Made by a program: the position numbers and the translations under genes. Below, piece by piece: positions 25,851 through 34,644 of a stretch of 64,000 nt of DNA. The notes beneath the pieces are model-generated. The model did not search any database, was not told the origin of the DNA, and worked only from the letters and a program-made list of their open reading frames with translations. The number at the start of each line of letters is the position of its first letter. Within the stretch, counting starts at the first letter, position 1. Source of the stretch: Mycobacterium sp. 1245111.1 (GTDB lineage: Bacteria > Actinomycetota > Actinomycetes > Mycobacteriales > Mycobacteriaceae); NCBI RefSeq assembly GCF_001673405.1, contig NZ_LZLV01000112.1, forward strand, positions 362,005 to 426,004, given 5' to 3'.

Positions 25851-26906
25851 ATGTTCACTCAAACTTTGAGGCAGCGCGTGCTGGGTTCCAACCTAGTCGA
25901 CCTGCTCACCGGTCCGCATGGCGTCGACCGGTACACCGAGGTAGTAGACCCCGCGTGGACGCGGGCCGAGGGTCGCGCCAAGGTCGTCGACGTCCGACGG
26001 GACACCCCGCGCAGCGTCACCCTGGTGCTGGCACCGAATCAAGCGTTCACCGACACGATCAAGGCCGGGCAATACGTCAACCTCGCCGTCGAGATCGACG
26101 GCCGCCGGCACACCCGGTGCTACTCGCCGGCCAACGCCGAAGGCGCCGAGCATCTCGAGCTGACCATCGGCCAGCACGACGGTGGTTTGGTCTCGACCCA
26201 CCTGCGCGAGCATGCGCGACCTGGCATGGTGGTCGGGCTGACCGGGGTGGGCGGCGACTTCGTCCTCCCGGCGCGGCGACCCCGCCGCATCCTGTTCGTC
26301 TCGGGTGGCAGCGGGATCACGCCCGTCATGGCGATGGTCCGCACGCTGGTCAACGAAGGCCACCCCGGCGAGATCGCGTTCGTGCACTACGCCCGCAGCC
26401 GCGCCGAGGCCTGCTATCACGCCGAGTTGGCCGCGATGCGCGGTGTCCGGGTGCTGCACGGCTACACCCGGTCGGCGGGAGGCGACCTTGTCGGCCGGTT
26501 CGACGGCGAGCACCTGGCCGCGGCCATGCCCGAGCCTGACGCCGTATTCGTCTGCGGCCCAGCCGCTTTGGTCGAGTCCGTTCGCGAGCATTGCGCGGAC
26601 GCGCGGTCGGAAAGCTTCGTCCCGCCCAGGCTGGACGTTCCGGCGACACCGTCTGGCGGACGAGTCACGTTCGCGGACAGCGCTATCGAGGTCACCGACG
26701 ACGGCCGCTCGCTGCTCGAGCAGGCCGAGTCGGCCGGATTGACCCCCGCCAACGGATGCCGGATGGGCATCTGCCACACCTGCACCCGCCGCAAGACCAG
26801 CGGCGTCGTGCGCAACCTGACCAGCGGTGCGGTGTCGACCGCGCCCGACGAGGACGTGCAGATCTGCGTGTCCGTTCCCGTCGGCGACGTCGATATCGCG
26901 CTCTAA
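25851..26906 (+). CDS. Ferredoxin reductase-type electron donor for desaturase (Rv3230c-like)
   Basis: A 351-residue flavoprotein in which an oxidoreductase of the ferredoxin-NADP reductase type is fused to a C-terminal plant-type 2Fe-2S ferredoxin domain. FAD-binding motif RHTRCYSPAN and NAD(P)-binding GGSGITPVMAMVRTL are visible. The iron-sulfur cysteines lie in NGCRMGICHTCTRRK and in VQICVSV. Rv3230c is the known electron donor of the stearoyl-CoA desaturase DesA3, and the desaturase gene follows 16 bases later. The ATG at 25851 has no ribosome-binding site; a GTG at 25878 with GAGG upstream is a credible alternative. Confidence 0.88.
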   Translation: MFTQTLRQRVLGSNLVDLLTGPHGVDRYTEVVDPAWTRAEGRAKVVDVRRDTPRSVTLVLAPNQAFTDTIKAGQYVNLAVEIDGRRHTRCYSPANAEGAEHLELTIGQHDGGLVSTHLREHARPGMVVGLTGVGGDFVLPARRPRRILFVSGGSGITPVMAMVRTLVNEGHPGEIAFVHYARSRAEACYHAELAAMRGVRVLHGYTRSAGGDLVGRFDGEHLAAAMPEPDAVFVCGPAALVESVREHCADARSESFVPPRLDVPATPSGGRVTFADSAIEVTDDGRSLLEQAESAGLTPANGCRMGICHTCTRRKTSGVVRNLTSGAVSTAPDEDVQICVSVPVGDVDIAL

Positions 26907-26922
26907 AGACTAGGAGCTCGAT

Positions 26923-28029
26923 ATGACGCAGACAGCCCAGCCCAAGATCACCCTGACGCCCGAGCAGGCCGACGCGTTCGGCGCCGAACTCGACGCGATC
27001 AAGGAACGCGTGATGGCCGACCTCGGCCAGCGCGACGCCGACTACATCCGCCGCGTCATCAAGACGCAGCGCGCCCTCGAAGTCGGTGGCCGCGCGCTGC
27101 TGATGTTCCCGCCGGCCTGGCTGGCCGGCACCGCGATGCTGGGGATCTCAAAGATCCTGGACAACATGGAGATTGGCCACAACATCATGCACGGCCAGTA
27201 CGACTGGATGCGTGATCCGTCGATCCGTGGCCGCGAGTTCGAATGGGACACCGCGTGCCCGGCCGACCAGTGGCGGCATTCGCACAACTACATGCACCAC
27301 ACCCACACCAACATCGTCGGCATGGACCGCGACATCGGCTACGGGATCCTGCGCATGAGCGAAGATCAGCCGTGGCAGCCCTACTTTTTGGGCAACCCGG
27401 TCTACGCGTTCCTGTTGATGGTGCTGTTCCAGTACGGGGTCGCCCTGCACGAACTGGAAACCGAGCGGATCCGCTCCGGTGAAATCCGGCTGGCGGACAA
27501 ACGCGAAATCCTGCAAGCCATTTGGCGCAAGACCCGCAAGCAGGTACTCAAGGACTACGTCGCCTTCCCCCTGCTGGCCGGGCCGTTCGCCCCGTTCGTG
27601 TTCACCGGTAACCTGACCGCGAACCTGATGCGCAACGTGTGGTCGTACATGATCATCTTCTGCGGCCACTTCCCCGACGGCACACAGGAATTCACGATAG
27701 AGGAAACCCAGGGAGAATCCCGCGGCATGTGGTACTTCCGCCAGATCCTGGGTTCGGCGAACCTGACCGGCGGCAGGCTGTTCCACATCCTGTCCGGCCA
27801 CCTGTCGCACCAGATCGAGCATCACCTGTTCCCCGACATGCCGGCGCATCGGTACGCCGAGATCGCGCCCGAGGTCCAGGAGATCTGCAAGCGTTACGGC
27901 ATCCCGTACAACGCCGGTTCGCTGCCCAGGCAGTTCGGGACCGTCGTCCGCAAGATCCTCAAACTGTCCCTACCGCCGAAGGACCGCGGCGGCGTCAAGC
28001 CGAAGGACCGCGAACTCGTCGCAGCCTGA
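26923..28029 (+). CDS. Membrane acyl-CoA desaturase (DesA3-like)
   Basis: A 368-residue di-iron membrane desaturase. The three histidine boxes are HNIMH (residues 86-90), HSHNYMHH (119-126) and HQIEHH (296-301), with hydrophobic segments between (LMFPPAWLAGTAMLG, YAFLLMVLFQYGVALH). It should introduce a double bond into saturated acyl-CoA using electrons from the reductase encoded just upstream, and belongs to the same family as Rv3229c (DesA3). AGGAG precedes the start codon. The TetR gene, reductase and desaturase form a self-contained module. Confidence 0.9.
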   Translation: MTQTAQPKITLTPEQADAFGAELDAIKERVMADLGQRDADYIRRVIKTQRALEVGGRALLMFPPAWLAGTAMLGISKILDNMEIGHNIMHGQYDWMRDPSIRGREFEWDTACPADQWRHSHNYMHHTHTNIVGMDRDIGYGILRMSEDQPWQPYFLGNPVYAFLLMVLFQYGVALHELETERIRSGEIRLADKREILQAIWRKTRKQVLKDYVAFPLLAGPFAPFVFTGNLTANLMRNVWSYMIIFCGHFPDGTQEFTIEETQGESRGMWYFRQILGSANLTGGRLFHILSGHLSHQIEHHLFPDMPAHRYAEIAPEVQEICKRYGIPYNAGSLPRQFGTVVRKILKLSLPPKDRGGVKPKDRELVAA

Positions 28030-28102
28030 GCTGTCGCACATCGGACCGGGACCGCCCCAAAGTGGTTCCGGTCCGCTGCGCTGATGGGCTACGTTTCACG
28101 TC

Positions 28103-28987
28103 ATGGCGCAGATGCCCGAACTCGACGGTGTCGATCACAAATACCTCGATCTCGGCGATGGTGTGACGATTCACGTCGCCGACGCCGGACCCGCCGACGG
28201 GCCGCCGGTGATGCTGGTGCACGGCTTCCCGGAAAACTGGTGGGAGTGGCACGAATTGATCGGGCCGCTGGCCGCCGACGGGTATCGCGTGCTGTGCCCC
28301 GACTTGCGCGGTGCCGGTTGGAGTTCGGCGCCCAAGTCGCGCTACTTGAAGAACGACATGGCCGACGATCTGGCGGCCGTGCTCGACCGGTTGGGCGTCG
28401 GCCCGGTGAAATTGGTAGCCCACGACTGGGGCGGTCCCGTCGCGTTCATCATGATGCTGCGCCACCCGGAGAAGGTGACCGGCTTCTTCGGACTCAACAC
28501 CGCAGCGCCCTACGTGAAGCGCGACATGTCGTCGATCCGCCACGCGTGGCGGTTCTGGTATCAGATTCCGATGCTGCTGCCGGTGATCGGACCGCGGTTG
28601 ATCGCCGACCGCAAGGCCCGCTATTACAGGATGCTGGCGTCATGGGTGGGCGGCGGCTTCCGGGTGCCCGACGACGACGTCGCGCTCTACGTCGAGTGCT
28701 TGCGCCAGCCGGGCCACGCCGTCGCCGGTTCGCGGTGGTACCGGACGTTTCAGCGCACCGAGATGATGCGTTGGCTACGAGGCGAATTCGACGACGCGCG
28801 GGTCGACGTGCCGGTGCGCTGGTTGAGTGGCACCGCGGACCCGGTGCTCACGCCCGACCTGATCGACGGATATGGCGATCACATCGGCGATTTCGACGTC
28901 GAGCTGGTCGACGGCGTGGGCCACTGGATTGTCGAGCAGCGTCCAGACCTGGTGCTGGATCGGCTGCGCAGCTTCCTCAAGACCTGA
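28103..28987 (+). CDS. ephF: Epoxide hydrolase EphF
   Basis: A 294-residue alpha/beta-hydrolase. The oxyanion motif is VHGFPENWWEWH, the nucleophile is Asp108 in LVAHDWGGPVA, and the catalytic His is 274 in GVGHWIVEQ. This is the classical epoxide hydrolase arrangement. It matches Rv0134 in context, being followed by a convergent TetR gene and cyp138. It may act on epoxides made by the neighbouring P450. The stop codons of this gene and the TetR gene overlap by 11 bases. Confidence 0.9.
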   Translation: MAQMPELDGVDHKYLDLGDGVTIHVADAGPADGPPVMLVHGFPENWWEWHELIGPLAADGYRVLCPDLRGAGWSSAPKSRYLKNDMADDLAAVLDRLGVGPVKLVAHDWGGPVAFIMMLRHPEKVTGFFGLNTAAPYVKRDMSSIRHAWRFWYQIPMLLPVIGPRLIADRKARYYRMLASWVGGGFRVPDDDVALYVECLRQPGHAVAGSRWYRTFQRTEMMRWLRGEFDDARVDVPVRWLSGTADPVLTPDLIDGYGDHIGDFDVELVDGVGHWIVEQRPDLVLDRLRSFLKT

Positions 28988-29606
28988 CTGAGGAGCGATA
29001 CCCGAGCAGCGCGATCGAGGCCTGCACGGCCGGCTCGATAATGTCGCGCGGGCGGTGTCCGTCCTCGACCACCTGAGCCGTCAGCTCACGCAGGCCGCCG
29101 ACCAGAATCACGGCCTTCGCCGGCGTCAGCGGTGGCAGGTCGGCGTCACGCATGGCCCGGCTGTCACTCAATTCGACCAGCAGGCTGGTCAGCAGTTGGG
29201 TGTTGCGACGCTGCGACGGCCGCGCCGCGGCGTCCAGCGCGGGCATTTCGCGGATCCAGGCCAAGGTGAGCGCCGGCGTCGATTCGATATGGGCGACATA
29301 GGCTTCGACGGCCTGCCGAATCTGGATCTGCCAGTCAGCCCCTGGGTCGACCGCGTCGCGGATCTGCTTGCCGAGTTTCTCGACGCTGGCGTGCAGCAGT
29401 TCGTGGAAACATTGCTCCTTGCTGGGGAACTGGTCGTAGAAGGTCCGCTTTGAGGTGCGGGCGTGCCGGACGATATCGGCGACGGTGGTGGCGCGGTATC
29501 CGCGCTCGTCGATCGCGGCCGCGAGGCCGTCGAGCAGCCGCTGCCGGAACGGGTCGATCTCGGTGGACCCGGTCGAAGCCTGGTCGTCAACGACGGTCGT
29601 CGCCAC
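28977..29606 (-). CDS. TetR-family regulator (Rv0135c-like)
   Basis: A 209-residue TetR regulator. The HTH region is RQRLLDGLAAAIDERGYRAT followed by TVADIVRHARTSKRTFYDQF. The ligand domain is helical and shows no recognisable specificity motif. It is divergent from cyp138 with a 108-base gap that contains a cluster of GGTAC half-sites, so it most likely represses itself and cyp138. Gene order matches Rv0135c. Confidence 0.88.
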   Translation of the reverse strand: MATTVVDDQASTGSTEIDPFRQRLLDGLAAAIDERGYRATTVADIVRHARTSKRTFYDQFPSKEQCFHELLHASVEKLGKQIRDAVDPGADWQIQIRQAVEAYVAHIESTPALTLAWIREMPALDAAARPSQRRNTQLLTSLLVELSDSRAMRDADLPPLTPAKAVILVGGLRELTAQVVEDGHRPRDIIEPAVQASIALLGYRSSVRS

Positions 29607-29640
29607 GTCGCCTCCTTCGACTGCACCCTTGCCAGCCCTT

Positions 29641-29690
29641 GGTACCAGACGGTACCGTACCGGACAGAATCGTGGTACGGCGCGGTACCG
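29641..29690. promoter_or_regulatory. Cluster of GGTAC half-sites, TetR operator candidate
   Basis: Five GGTAC/GTACC half-sites occur within 50 bases, at 29641, 29651, 29657, 29674 and 29684. They include the perfect palindrome CGGTACCGTACCG (29650-29662). The cluster lies between the divergent TetR and cyp138 starts. Confidence 0.6.
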
Positions 29691-29714
29691 CGGCGACGTT
29701 GGGAGTGCACCACC

Positions 29715-31043
29715 ATGAGCACCGTCGAATCGCGGGCGGCCTCGGCCGCGTCCGCGATCAAGCTGCCCGCGGGTCCGCGGATTCCAAAAGCTTTGCAGGG
29801 CTTGACCTTTGCCCTATTCCGGCGCCAATTCGTGCACCAGATGTCGCAGCGCTACGGCGACGCCTTCTCGTGTCACGTACCGATTTACGGCCCCATCGTG
29901 GTGGTGGCGAATCCGCAACTGGCCAAACAGGTCTTCACCACGAGCCCCGACATCCTCGGCAACATCCAGCCCAACCTGAGCCGGCTGCTCGGCTCGGGTT
30001 CGGTGTTCGGCCTGGACCGCGAGGACCACCGCCAGCGTCGCCGGCTGTTGGCGCCGCCGTTCCACGGCAAGAGCATCAAGAACTACGAGACGATCATCGA
30101 AGAGGAGACGCTGCGCGAGATCGCCCACTGGCCGGAAGGCACTGCGTTGGCCACCTTGCCGTCGACGATGCGGATCACGCTCAACGCGATCCTGCGCGCG
30201 GTCTTCGGCGCCGAGGGCGCCGAACTCGACGAGCTCCGCCGGATCATCCCGCCGTGGGTCACGCTTGGTTCGCGGCTGGCGACGGTGCCCAAACCACCTC
30301 GTACCTTTGGCCGTTACTCACCGTGGGGCCGGCTGGCGGAGTGGCGCGCCCGCTATGACGCGATCGTCGACAAGCTGATCGACGACGAACGCCGTGACCC
30401 GTACTTCGAGGATCGCAACGACGTGCTGGCGATGATGCTGCGCAGCACCTACGAGGACGGTACGGCCATGTCTCGCGAGGACGTCGGCGATGAGCTGCTG
30501 ACACTGCTGGCGGCCGGCCATGAGACCACCGCCTCCGCACTCGCCTGGACGTTCGAGCGGGTGAGCCGGCACCCCGGCGTGCTGAGCGCGCTGGCCGCCG
30601 AGGCCGACACCGACGGCAACGAACTGCGTCAGGCCACGATCCTCGAAACCCAACGCAGCAGAACGGTTATCGACGCGGTCGGCCGCCACGTCTACGCCCC
30701 GCTCTACGACCTCGGCGAATGGTCGATCCCGCACGGGCACACGATCATCGTCAGCATTTCGCGGTTGCACGGCGACCCCGAGTTGTTCCCCGATCCGGAC
30801 CGATTCGACCCCCAGCGCTTCGTCGGGGCCAAGCCGCCCAGCTTTGCCTGGATCCCCTACGGTGGCGGCGCCCGTCGCTGCGTGGGCGCGGTGTTCGCCA
30901 ACATGGAGATGGACGTGGTGTTGCGAACCGTGTTGCGTCAGTTCACAATCGAGACGACCACTGCGCCGGGGGAGAAGATCCACGCCCGCGGTGTCGCCTA
31001 CACGCCGAAGGACGGCGGAAAGATCACCGTCCGTCGGCGCTAA
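29715..31043 (+). CDS. cyp138: Cytochrome P450 CYP138
   Basis: A 442-residue P450. The I-helix motif is LLAAGHETTAS, the ExxR motif is ETQR, the PERF-like region is DPDRFDPQRF, and the heme-thiolate loop is FAWIPYGGGARRCVGAVFA with the axial Cys. All are intact. The length matches Rv0136 (441 residues). Substrate is unknown. It is under likely control of the divergent TetR regulator. The ATG at 29715 is 11 bases before the thioesterase-like gene's own coupling is considered: its stop at 31043 is 11 bases before the next start, so the two are probably cotranscribed. Confidence 0.93.
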   Translation: MSTVESRAASAASAIKLPAGPRIPKALQGLTFALFRRQFVHQMSQRYGDAFSCHVPIYGPIVVVANPQLAKQVFTTSPDILGNIQPNLSRLLGSGSVFGLDREDHRQRRRLLAPPFHGKSIKNYETIIEEETLREIAHWPEGTALATLPSTMRITLNAILRAVFGAEGAELDELRRIIPPWVTLGSRLATVPKPPRTFGRYSPWGRLAEWRARYDAIVDKLIDDERRDPYFEDRNDVLAMMLRSTYEDGTAMSREDVGDELLTLLAAGHETTASALAWTFERVSRHPGVLSALAAEADTDGNELRQATILETQRSRTVIDAVGRHVYAPLYDLGEWSIPHGHTIIVSISRLHGDPELFPDPDRFDPQRFVGAKPPSFAWIPYGGGARRCVGAVFANMEMDVVLRTVLRQFTIETTTAPGEKIHARGVAYTPKDGGKITVRRR

Positions 31044-31054
31044 GATCTGCGATC

Positions 31055-31507
31055 GTGACCGACCAGCTTGTCGAGACGATGAACAGCGCCCTGGGATCGA
31101 CGATCCCGATTGCCCACAAGATGGGCGTGCAGGTCGTCGAGGCCCGGCCCGGTTTCGCCGCCACGACCGTCCCTGCCGAGGGCAACGGTAACCACTTCGG
31201 TGTCATCTATGCCGGCGTGTTGTTCACCGTCGCCGAGGTCCTCGGCGGGATCATTCCGCTCGTCACGTTCGACACCGAGAAATACTTCCCGTTGGTCAAA
31301 AACCTCGACATCCAATTCGTCGCGATGGCCAAATCCGACGTGCGTGCCGAAGCCCGTCTGGACGACGAGACCATTGCGCGGGTGAAGGACGAAGCGGCGG
31401 AACGGGGTAAGTCCGATTTCACGCTGGAAGCGACCGTGACCGATGCCGACGGCAAGACCGTCGCCACCACCCGCGGGCTCTACCAGCTGCGCGCGATCGC
31501 AACTTAG
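31055..31507 (+). CDS. DUF4442 / PaaI-like hot-dog thioesterase
   Basis: A 150-residue protein of the hot-dog fold. GNHFGVIYAGVLFTVAEVLGG corresponds to the HGG/H-x-G active-site helix region of PaaI and DUF4442 thioesterases, with YFPLVKNLDIQFVAMAKSDVRAEARL as the following strand pair and GKTVATTRGLYQLR at the end. Likely substrate class is acyl-CoA. It starts with a GTG at 31055, 11 bases after cyp138. M. tuberculosis goes directly from cyp138 to msrA, so this is a local insertion. Confidence 0.75.
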   Translation: MTDQLVETMNSALGSTIPIAHKMGVQVVEARPGFAATTVPAEGNGNHFGVIYAGVLFTVAEVLGGIIPLVTFDTEKYFPLVKNLDIQFVAMAKSDVRAEARLDDETIARVKDEAAERGKSDFTLEATVTDADGKTVATTRGLYQLRAIAT

Positions 31508-31523
31508 CTTTCGACCCCGCGAG

Positions 31524-31572
31524 ACAGAAGCGAGGGTTGTGATCCGCGAAAAATCACAGCCACGGCTTCTGT
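31524..31572. terminator. Long imperfect hairpin between convergent genes
   Basis: ACAGAAGC (31524-31531) pairs with GCTTCTGT (31565-31572), and TGTGAT pairs with ATCACA nearer the loop, with mismatches between. The loop contains a run of A residues. It separates the thioesterase-like gene and msrA. Confidence 0.6.
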
Positions 31573-31588
31573 TTCACGGTCCAGCCGG

Positions 31589-32107
31589 CTAGCTCTCGAC
31601 GCCGGCCCGGCGCGGCAACTTCCAGCCGGGCCGGATGAAGTGGCAGGTATACCCGTTGGGATAGTGCTGCAGGTAGTCCTGGTGCTCGGGCTCGGCCTGC
31701 CAGAAGTCGCCGGCGGGGGTGACTTCGGTGACCACCTTGCCAGGCCACAGGCCGGAGGCGTCGACGTCGGCGATGGTGTCTAACGCGATCCGGTGCTGAT
31801 CTTCGTCGGTGTAGAAGATCGCCGAGCGGTAACTGGGCCCGACGTCGTTGCCCTGCCGGTTCTTCGTGGTCGGATCGTGGATCTGGAAGAAGAACTCGAG
31901 AATCGTCCGGAAGTCGGTCTTGCTCGGGTCGTAGATGATCTCGATCGCCTCGGCGTGATTGCCGTGATTGCGGTAGGTCGCGTGGGGGACGCTTGGATCG
32001 CCGGTATAGCCGACCCTGGTCGACACCACGCCGGGCTGCTTGCGGATCAGGTCTTGCATGCCCCAGAAGCAGCCGCCGGCCAGGATTGCCTTGCTGTAGT
32101 CCGTCAT
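31589..32107 (-). CDS. msrA: Peptide methionine sulfoxide reductase A
   Basis: A 172-residue enzyme reducing methionine-S-sulfoxide in proteins. The catalytic motif GGCFWG is at residues 11-16 (Cys13 in [11 protein letters not shown]). Family features [22 protein letters not shown] and [23 protein letters not shown] are conserved, and [20 protein letters not shown] closes the protein. It matches Rv0137c. I chose the ATG at 32107 by the N-terminus [12 protein letters not shown]; an upstream in-frame ATG at 32134 adds nine residues. Confidence 0.94.
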   Translation of the reverse strand: MTDYSKAILAGGCFWGMQDLIRKQPGVVSTRVGYTGDPSVPHATYRNHGNHAEAIEIIYDPSKTDFRTILEFFFQIHDPTTKNRQGNDVGPSYRSAIFYTDEDQHRIALDTIADVDASGLWPGKVVTEVTPAGDFWQAEPEHQDYLQHYPNGYTCHFIRPGWKLPRRAGVES

Positions 32108-32164
32108 CTCCCCGATTATCCATATGCTCGACAAACCGCAGTAGAACGTGTTCTAGTTTCTTGC

Positions 32165-32668
32165 GTGAAGCAGGTTTTTTCCCGTGACGAACTCGCCGCC
32201 GCGTTCGCCACGTTCGAGCAGACCGTCGCCCATGCCGCCGAGACCAAGAACTGGGACGAATGGGTGCAGCACTACACCCCTGACGTCGACTACATCGAGC
32301 ATGCCGCCGGCACCATGAAGGGCCGCGACGAGGTGCGCGCCTGGATCCGCGAGACGATGTCGACCTTCCCTGGCAGTCACATGACGGAGTTTCCGTCGCT
32401 GTGGTCGGTGATCGACGAGTCGACCGGACGGATCATCTGCGAGTTGGACAACCCGATGCGCGACCCCGGCGACGGCACCATCATCAGCGCGACGAACATC
32501 TCGATCGTCACCTATGCCGGAGACGGCAAATGGTCGCGGCAGGAAGACATCTACAACCCGCTGCGCTTCCTGCAGGCCGGGGTCAAGTGGTGCAGGAAAG
32601 CGGAAAAGCTTGGCACGCTTGACGATGACGCGGCCCGTTGGCTGCAGACCTACGGAGGGAAACAGTGA
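32165..32668 (+). CDS. SnoaL-like protein (Rv0138-like)
   Basis: A 167-residue NTF2-fold protein, the same length as Rv0138. It starts with a GTG at 32165 (MKQVFSRDELAAAFATFEQ). Visible fold elements are WDEWVQHYTPDVDYIEHAAG, MKGRDEVRAWIRETM and KWSRQEDIYNPLRFLQAG. Function is unknown; the fold is used by small isomerases and dehydratases. It overlaps the next gene by four bases (GTGA), so the two are coupled. It is divergent from msrA with a 57-base gap. Confidence 0.85.
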   Translation: MKQVFSRDELAAAFATFEQTVAHAAETKNWDEWVQHYTPDVDYIEHAAGTMKGRDEVRAWIRETMSTFPGSHMTEFPSLWSVIDESTGRIICELDNPMRDPGDGTIISATNISIVTYAGDGKWSRQEDIYNPLRFLQAGVKWCRKAEKLGTLDDDAARWLQTYGGKQ

Positions 32669-33696
32669 GCGCACCGAAACTGGTTATCGGCGCCAACGGT
32701 TTTCTTGGTTCGCACGTCACCCGTCAACTCGTCGCGACGGGTGCCGATGTGCGGGTGATGGTCCGCGAAGGCGCCAATACCCGCAGCATCGATGACCTCG
32801 ACGTCACCCGCTTTCACGGCGACGTCTTCGACACGGCCACCGTTCGCGACGCGATGCGCGGCTGCGATCAGGTGTACTACTGCGTGGTCGACACGCGGGC
32901 CTGGCTGCAGGACCCGGCGCCGTTGTTTCGCACCAACGTCGAAGGCCTGCGCAACGTCCTCGATGTCGCCGTCGAGAAACCCACCGCGGCCACCTTGCAG
33001 CGGTTCGTGTTCACCAGCACCTACGCCACAATGGCCCGTCGGCACGGCCATGTGGCCAACGAGGCCGAACAGATCGACCGTCGCAATCTCACGCCGTACG
33101 TCGAATCGCGCGTGTTGGCCGAGGATCTGGTGTTGCGATACGCGTCGGAAAAGGGTCTGCCGGCCGTCGCCATGTGCGTGTCGACGACTTATGGCGACGG
33201 TGACTGGGGGCGCACCCCACACGGCGCATTCATCGCGGGCGCGGTGTTCGGCAAGTTGCCGTTCGTGATGAACGGCATTCAGTTGGAGGTCGTCGGTGTC
33301 GACGACGCGGCAAAAGCGATGCTGATCGCGGCCGAGCGGGGCCGCAACGGCGAGCGATACATTATCTCCGAGCGGATGATTGCGCTGAAAGACGTGGTCA
33401 AGATCGCCGCCGACGAGGCCGGTGTGCCGGCGCCGCGGTGGGCCATCTCGGTGCCCGTGCTCTACGTGTTGGGGATGCTCGGGAGCCTCCGAGCCCGGTT
33501 GACCGGTAAGGACACCGAACTCAGCATGCAGTCGGTGCGGATGATGCGCGCCGAAGCTCCGGTTGACCACAGCAAGGCCACCCGCGAATTGGGTTGGGAG
33601 CCAAGGCCGGTCGAGGTATCGATTCGCGAGGCGGCGCGATTCTGGGCCAACATGAAGAATGCCAAACGAAACAGTGAGGCGGCGCCGTCCGAGTAA
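32665..33696 (+). CDS. NAD-dependent epimerase/dehydratase family protein (Rv0139-like)
   Basis: A 343-residue extended SDR. The N-terminal cofactor motif GANGFLGSHVTRQLVATG is of the GxxGxxG type. The catalytic region has TSTYATMARR and YVESRVLAED, with Tyr as catalytic base candidate (the following Lys of YxxxK is replaced by Arg-containing sequence, as in several atypical members). Likely acts on a sterol, flavonoid-like or sugar substrate; not assignable. The GTG start with GGAGGG upstream overlaps the Rv0138-like stop. The mce operon follows after 143 bases. Confidence 0.85.
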   Translation: MSAPKLVIGANGFLGSHVTRQLVATGADVRVMVREGANTRSIDDLDVTRFHGDVFDTATVRDAMRGCDQVYYCVVDTRAWLQDPAPLFRTNVEGLRNVLDVAVEKPTAATLQRFVFTSTYATMARRHGHVANEAEQIDRRNLTPYVESRVLAEDLVLRYASEKGLPAVAMCVSTTYGDGDWGRTPHGAFIAGAVFGKLPFVMNGIQLEVVGVDDAAKAMLIAAERGRNGERYIISERMIALKDVVKIAADEAGVPAPRWAISVPVLYVLGMLGSLRARLTGKDTELSMQSVRMMRAEAPVDHSKATRELGWEPRPVEVSIREAARFWANMKNAKRNSEAAPSE

Positions 33697-33742
33697 GCCG
33701 GAATCGCCCTTAACTTATTCCGCTCGACCCCCGCGTGTCTGA

Positions 33743-33767
33743 TGTAACCGCAGTGACTTTTGTTACA
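33743..33767 (+). promoter_or_regulatory. TGTAAC-n13-GTTACA dyad before the mce operon
   Basis: TGTAAC (33743-33748) and GTTACA (33762-33767) form a perfect interrupted inverted repeat about 75 bases before the yrbEA start. A TACATAGTGTGAC stretch follows that could include a -10 element. It is the only clear signal in the 143-base gap and may be the mce promoter/operator. Confidence 0.4.
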
Positions 33768-33839
33768 TAGTGTGACCCATGGTGGAGAAGTGGCCACAGC
33801 GCTGACGCATGTCGCGACGCGCGACCCGGTGAGGCGAGG

Positions 33840-34643
33840 ATGACGGCAACGACGCCGGTTGGTCTCGTCGGTTATGTGCGTGACCAGATCACGCCGCCGT
33901 TGGCGACGGTGGGCGGATTCGCCCGAATGTGCGTCTTGACCGGAAAAGCATTGTTCCGTCGGCCTTTTCATTGGACCGAGTTCATCGTCCAGACCTGGTT
34001 CATCACCCGGGTCGCCCTGCTGCCAACGATCGCGGTCTCGATACCGCTGACCGTGCTGATCGTCTTCACTCTCAACACGCTGCTGGCCGCCTTTGGGGCG
34101 GCGGACATTTCGGGCGCGGGTGCGGCGCTGGGGGCGGTGACCCAACTGGGGCCGCTGACCACCGTGCTGGTGGTGGCCGGCGCGGGGTCGACGGCAATCT
34201 GCGCCGACCTGGGCGCACGCACGATCCGCGAAGAGATCGACGCCCTCGAGGTGCTCGGCATCGACCCGATCCACCGGCTGGTGGTGCCGCGGGTGGCGGC
34301 CGCCACCGTTGTTGCGACCCTGCTCAACGGAACCGTCATCACGATCGGCCTGGTGGGCGGATTCCTGTTCGGTGTCAAGCTCCAAAATGTCTCGGGCGGT
34401 GCGTATCTCGCTACGCTGACGTTGGTAACCGGTCTGCCCGAGGTGGTGATCGCGACCATCAAGGCCGCGATCTTCGGGACGATCGCTGGCCTGGTCGGTT
34501 GCTACCGCGGGCTGACCACCAAGGGCGGTCCCAAAGGGGTCGGCGTCGCGGTCAACGAGACGCTGGTGTTGTGCGTGCTCTCGCTGTTCGCGGTCAACGT
34601 GGTGCTGACCACCATCGGCGTCCGGTTCGGGACGGGCCGCTGA
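33840..34643 (+). CDS. yrbEA: MlaE-like ABC permease YrbEA of an mce operon
   Basis: A 267-residue inner-membrane permease of the MlaE/YrbE family, first gene of an eight-gene mce lipid-import operon. Hydrophobic segments include VALLPTIAVSIPLTVLIVF and AVNVVLTTIGV. The family core AICADLGARTIREEIDALEV followed by LGIDPIHRLVVPR is intact; the EExDAL helix contacts the ATPase. A polar GAGGCGAGG sequence precedes the ATG. The MceG-type ATPase is not encoded in the window, as usual for mycobacteria. Confidence 0.93.
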   Translation: MTATTPVGLVGYVRDQITPPLATVGGFARMCVLTGKALFRRPFHWTEFIVQTWFITRVALLPTIAVSIPLTVLIVFTLNTLLAAFGAADISGAGAALGAVTQLGPLTTVLVVAGAGSTAICADLGARTIREEIDALEVLGIDPIHRLVVPRVAAATVVATLLNGTVITIGLVGGFLFGVKLQNVSGGAYLATLTLVTGLPEVVIATIKAAIFGTIAGLVGCYRGLTTKGGPKGVGVAVNETLVLCVLSLFAVNVVLTTIGVRFGTGR

Positions 34644-34644
34644 C

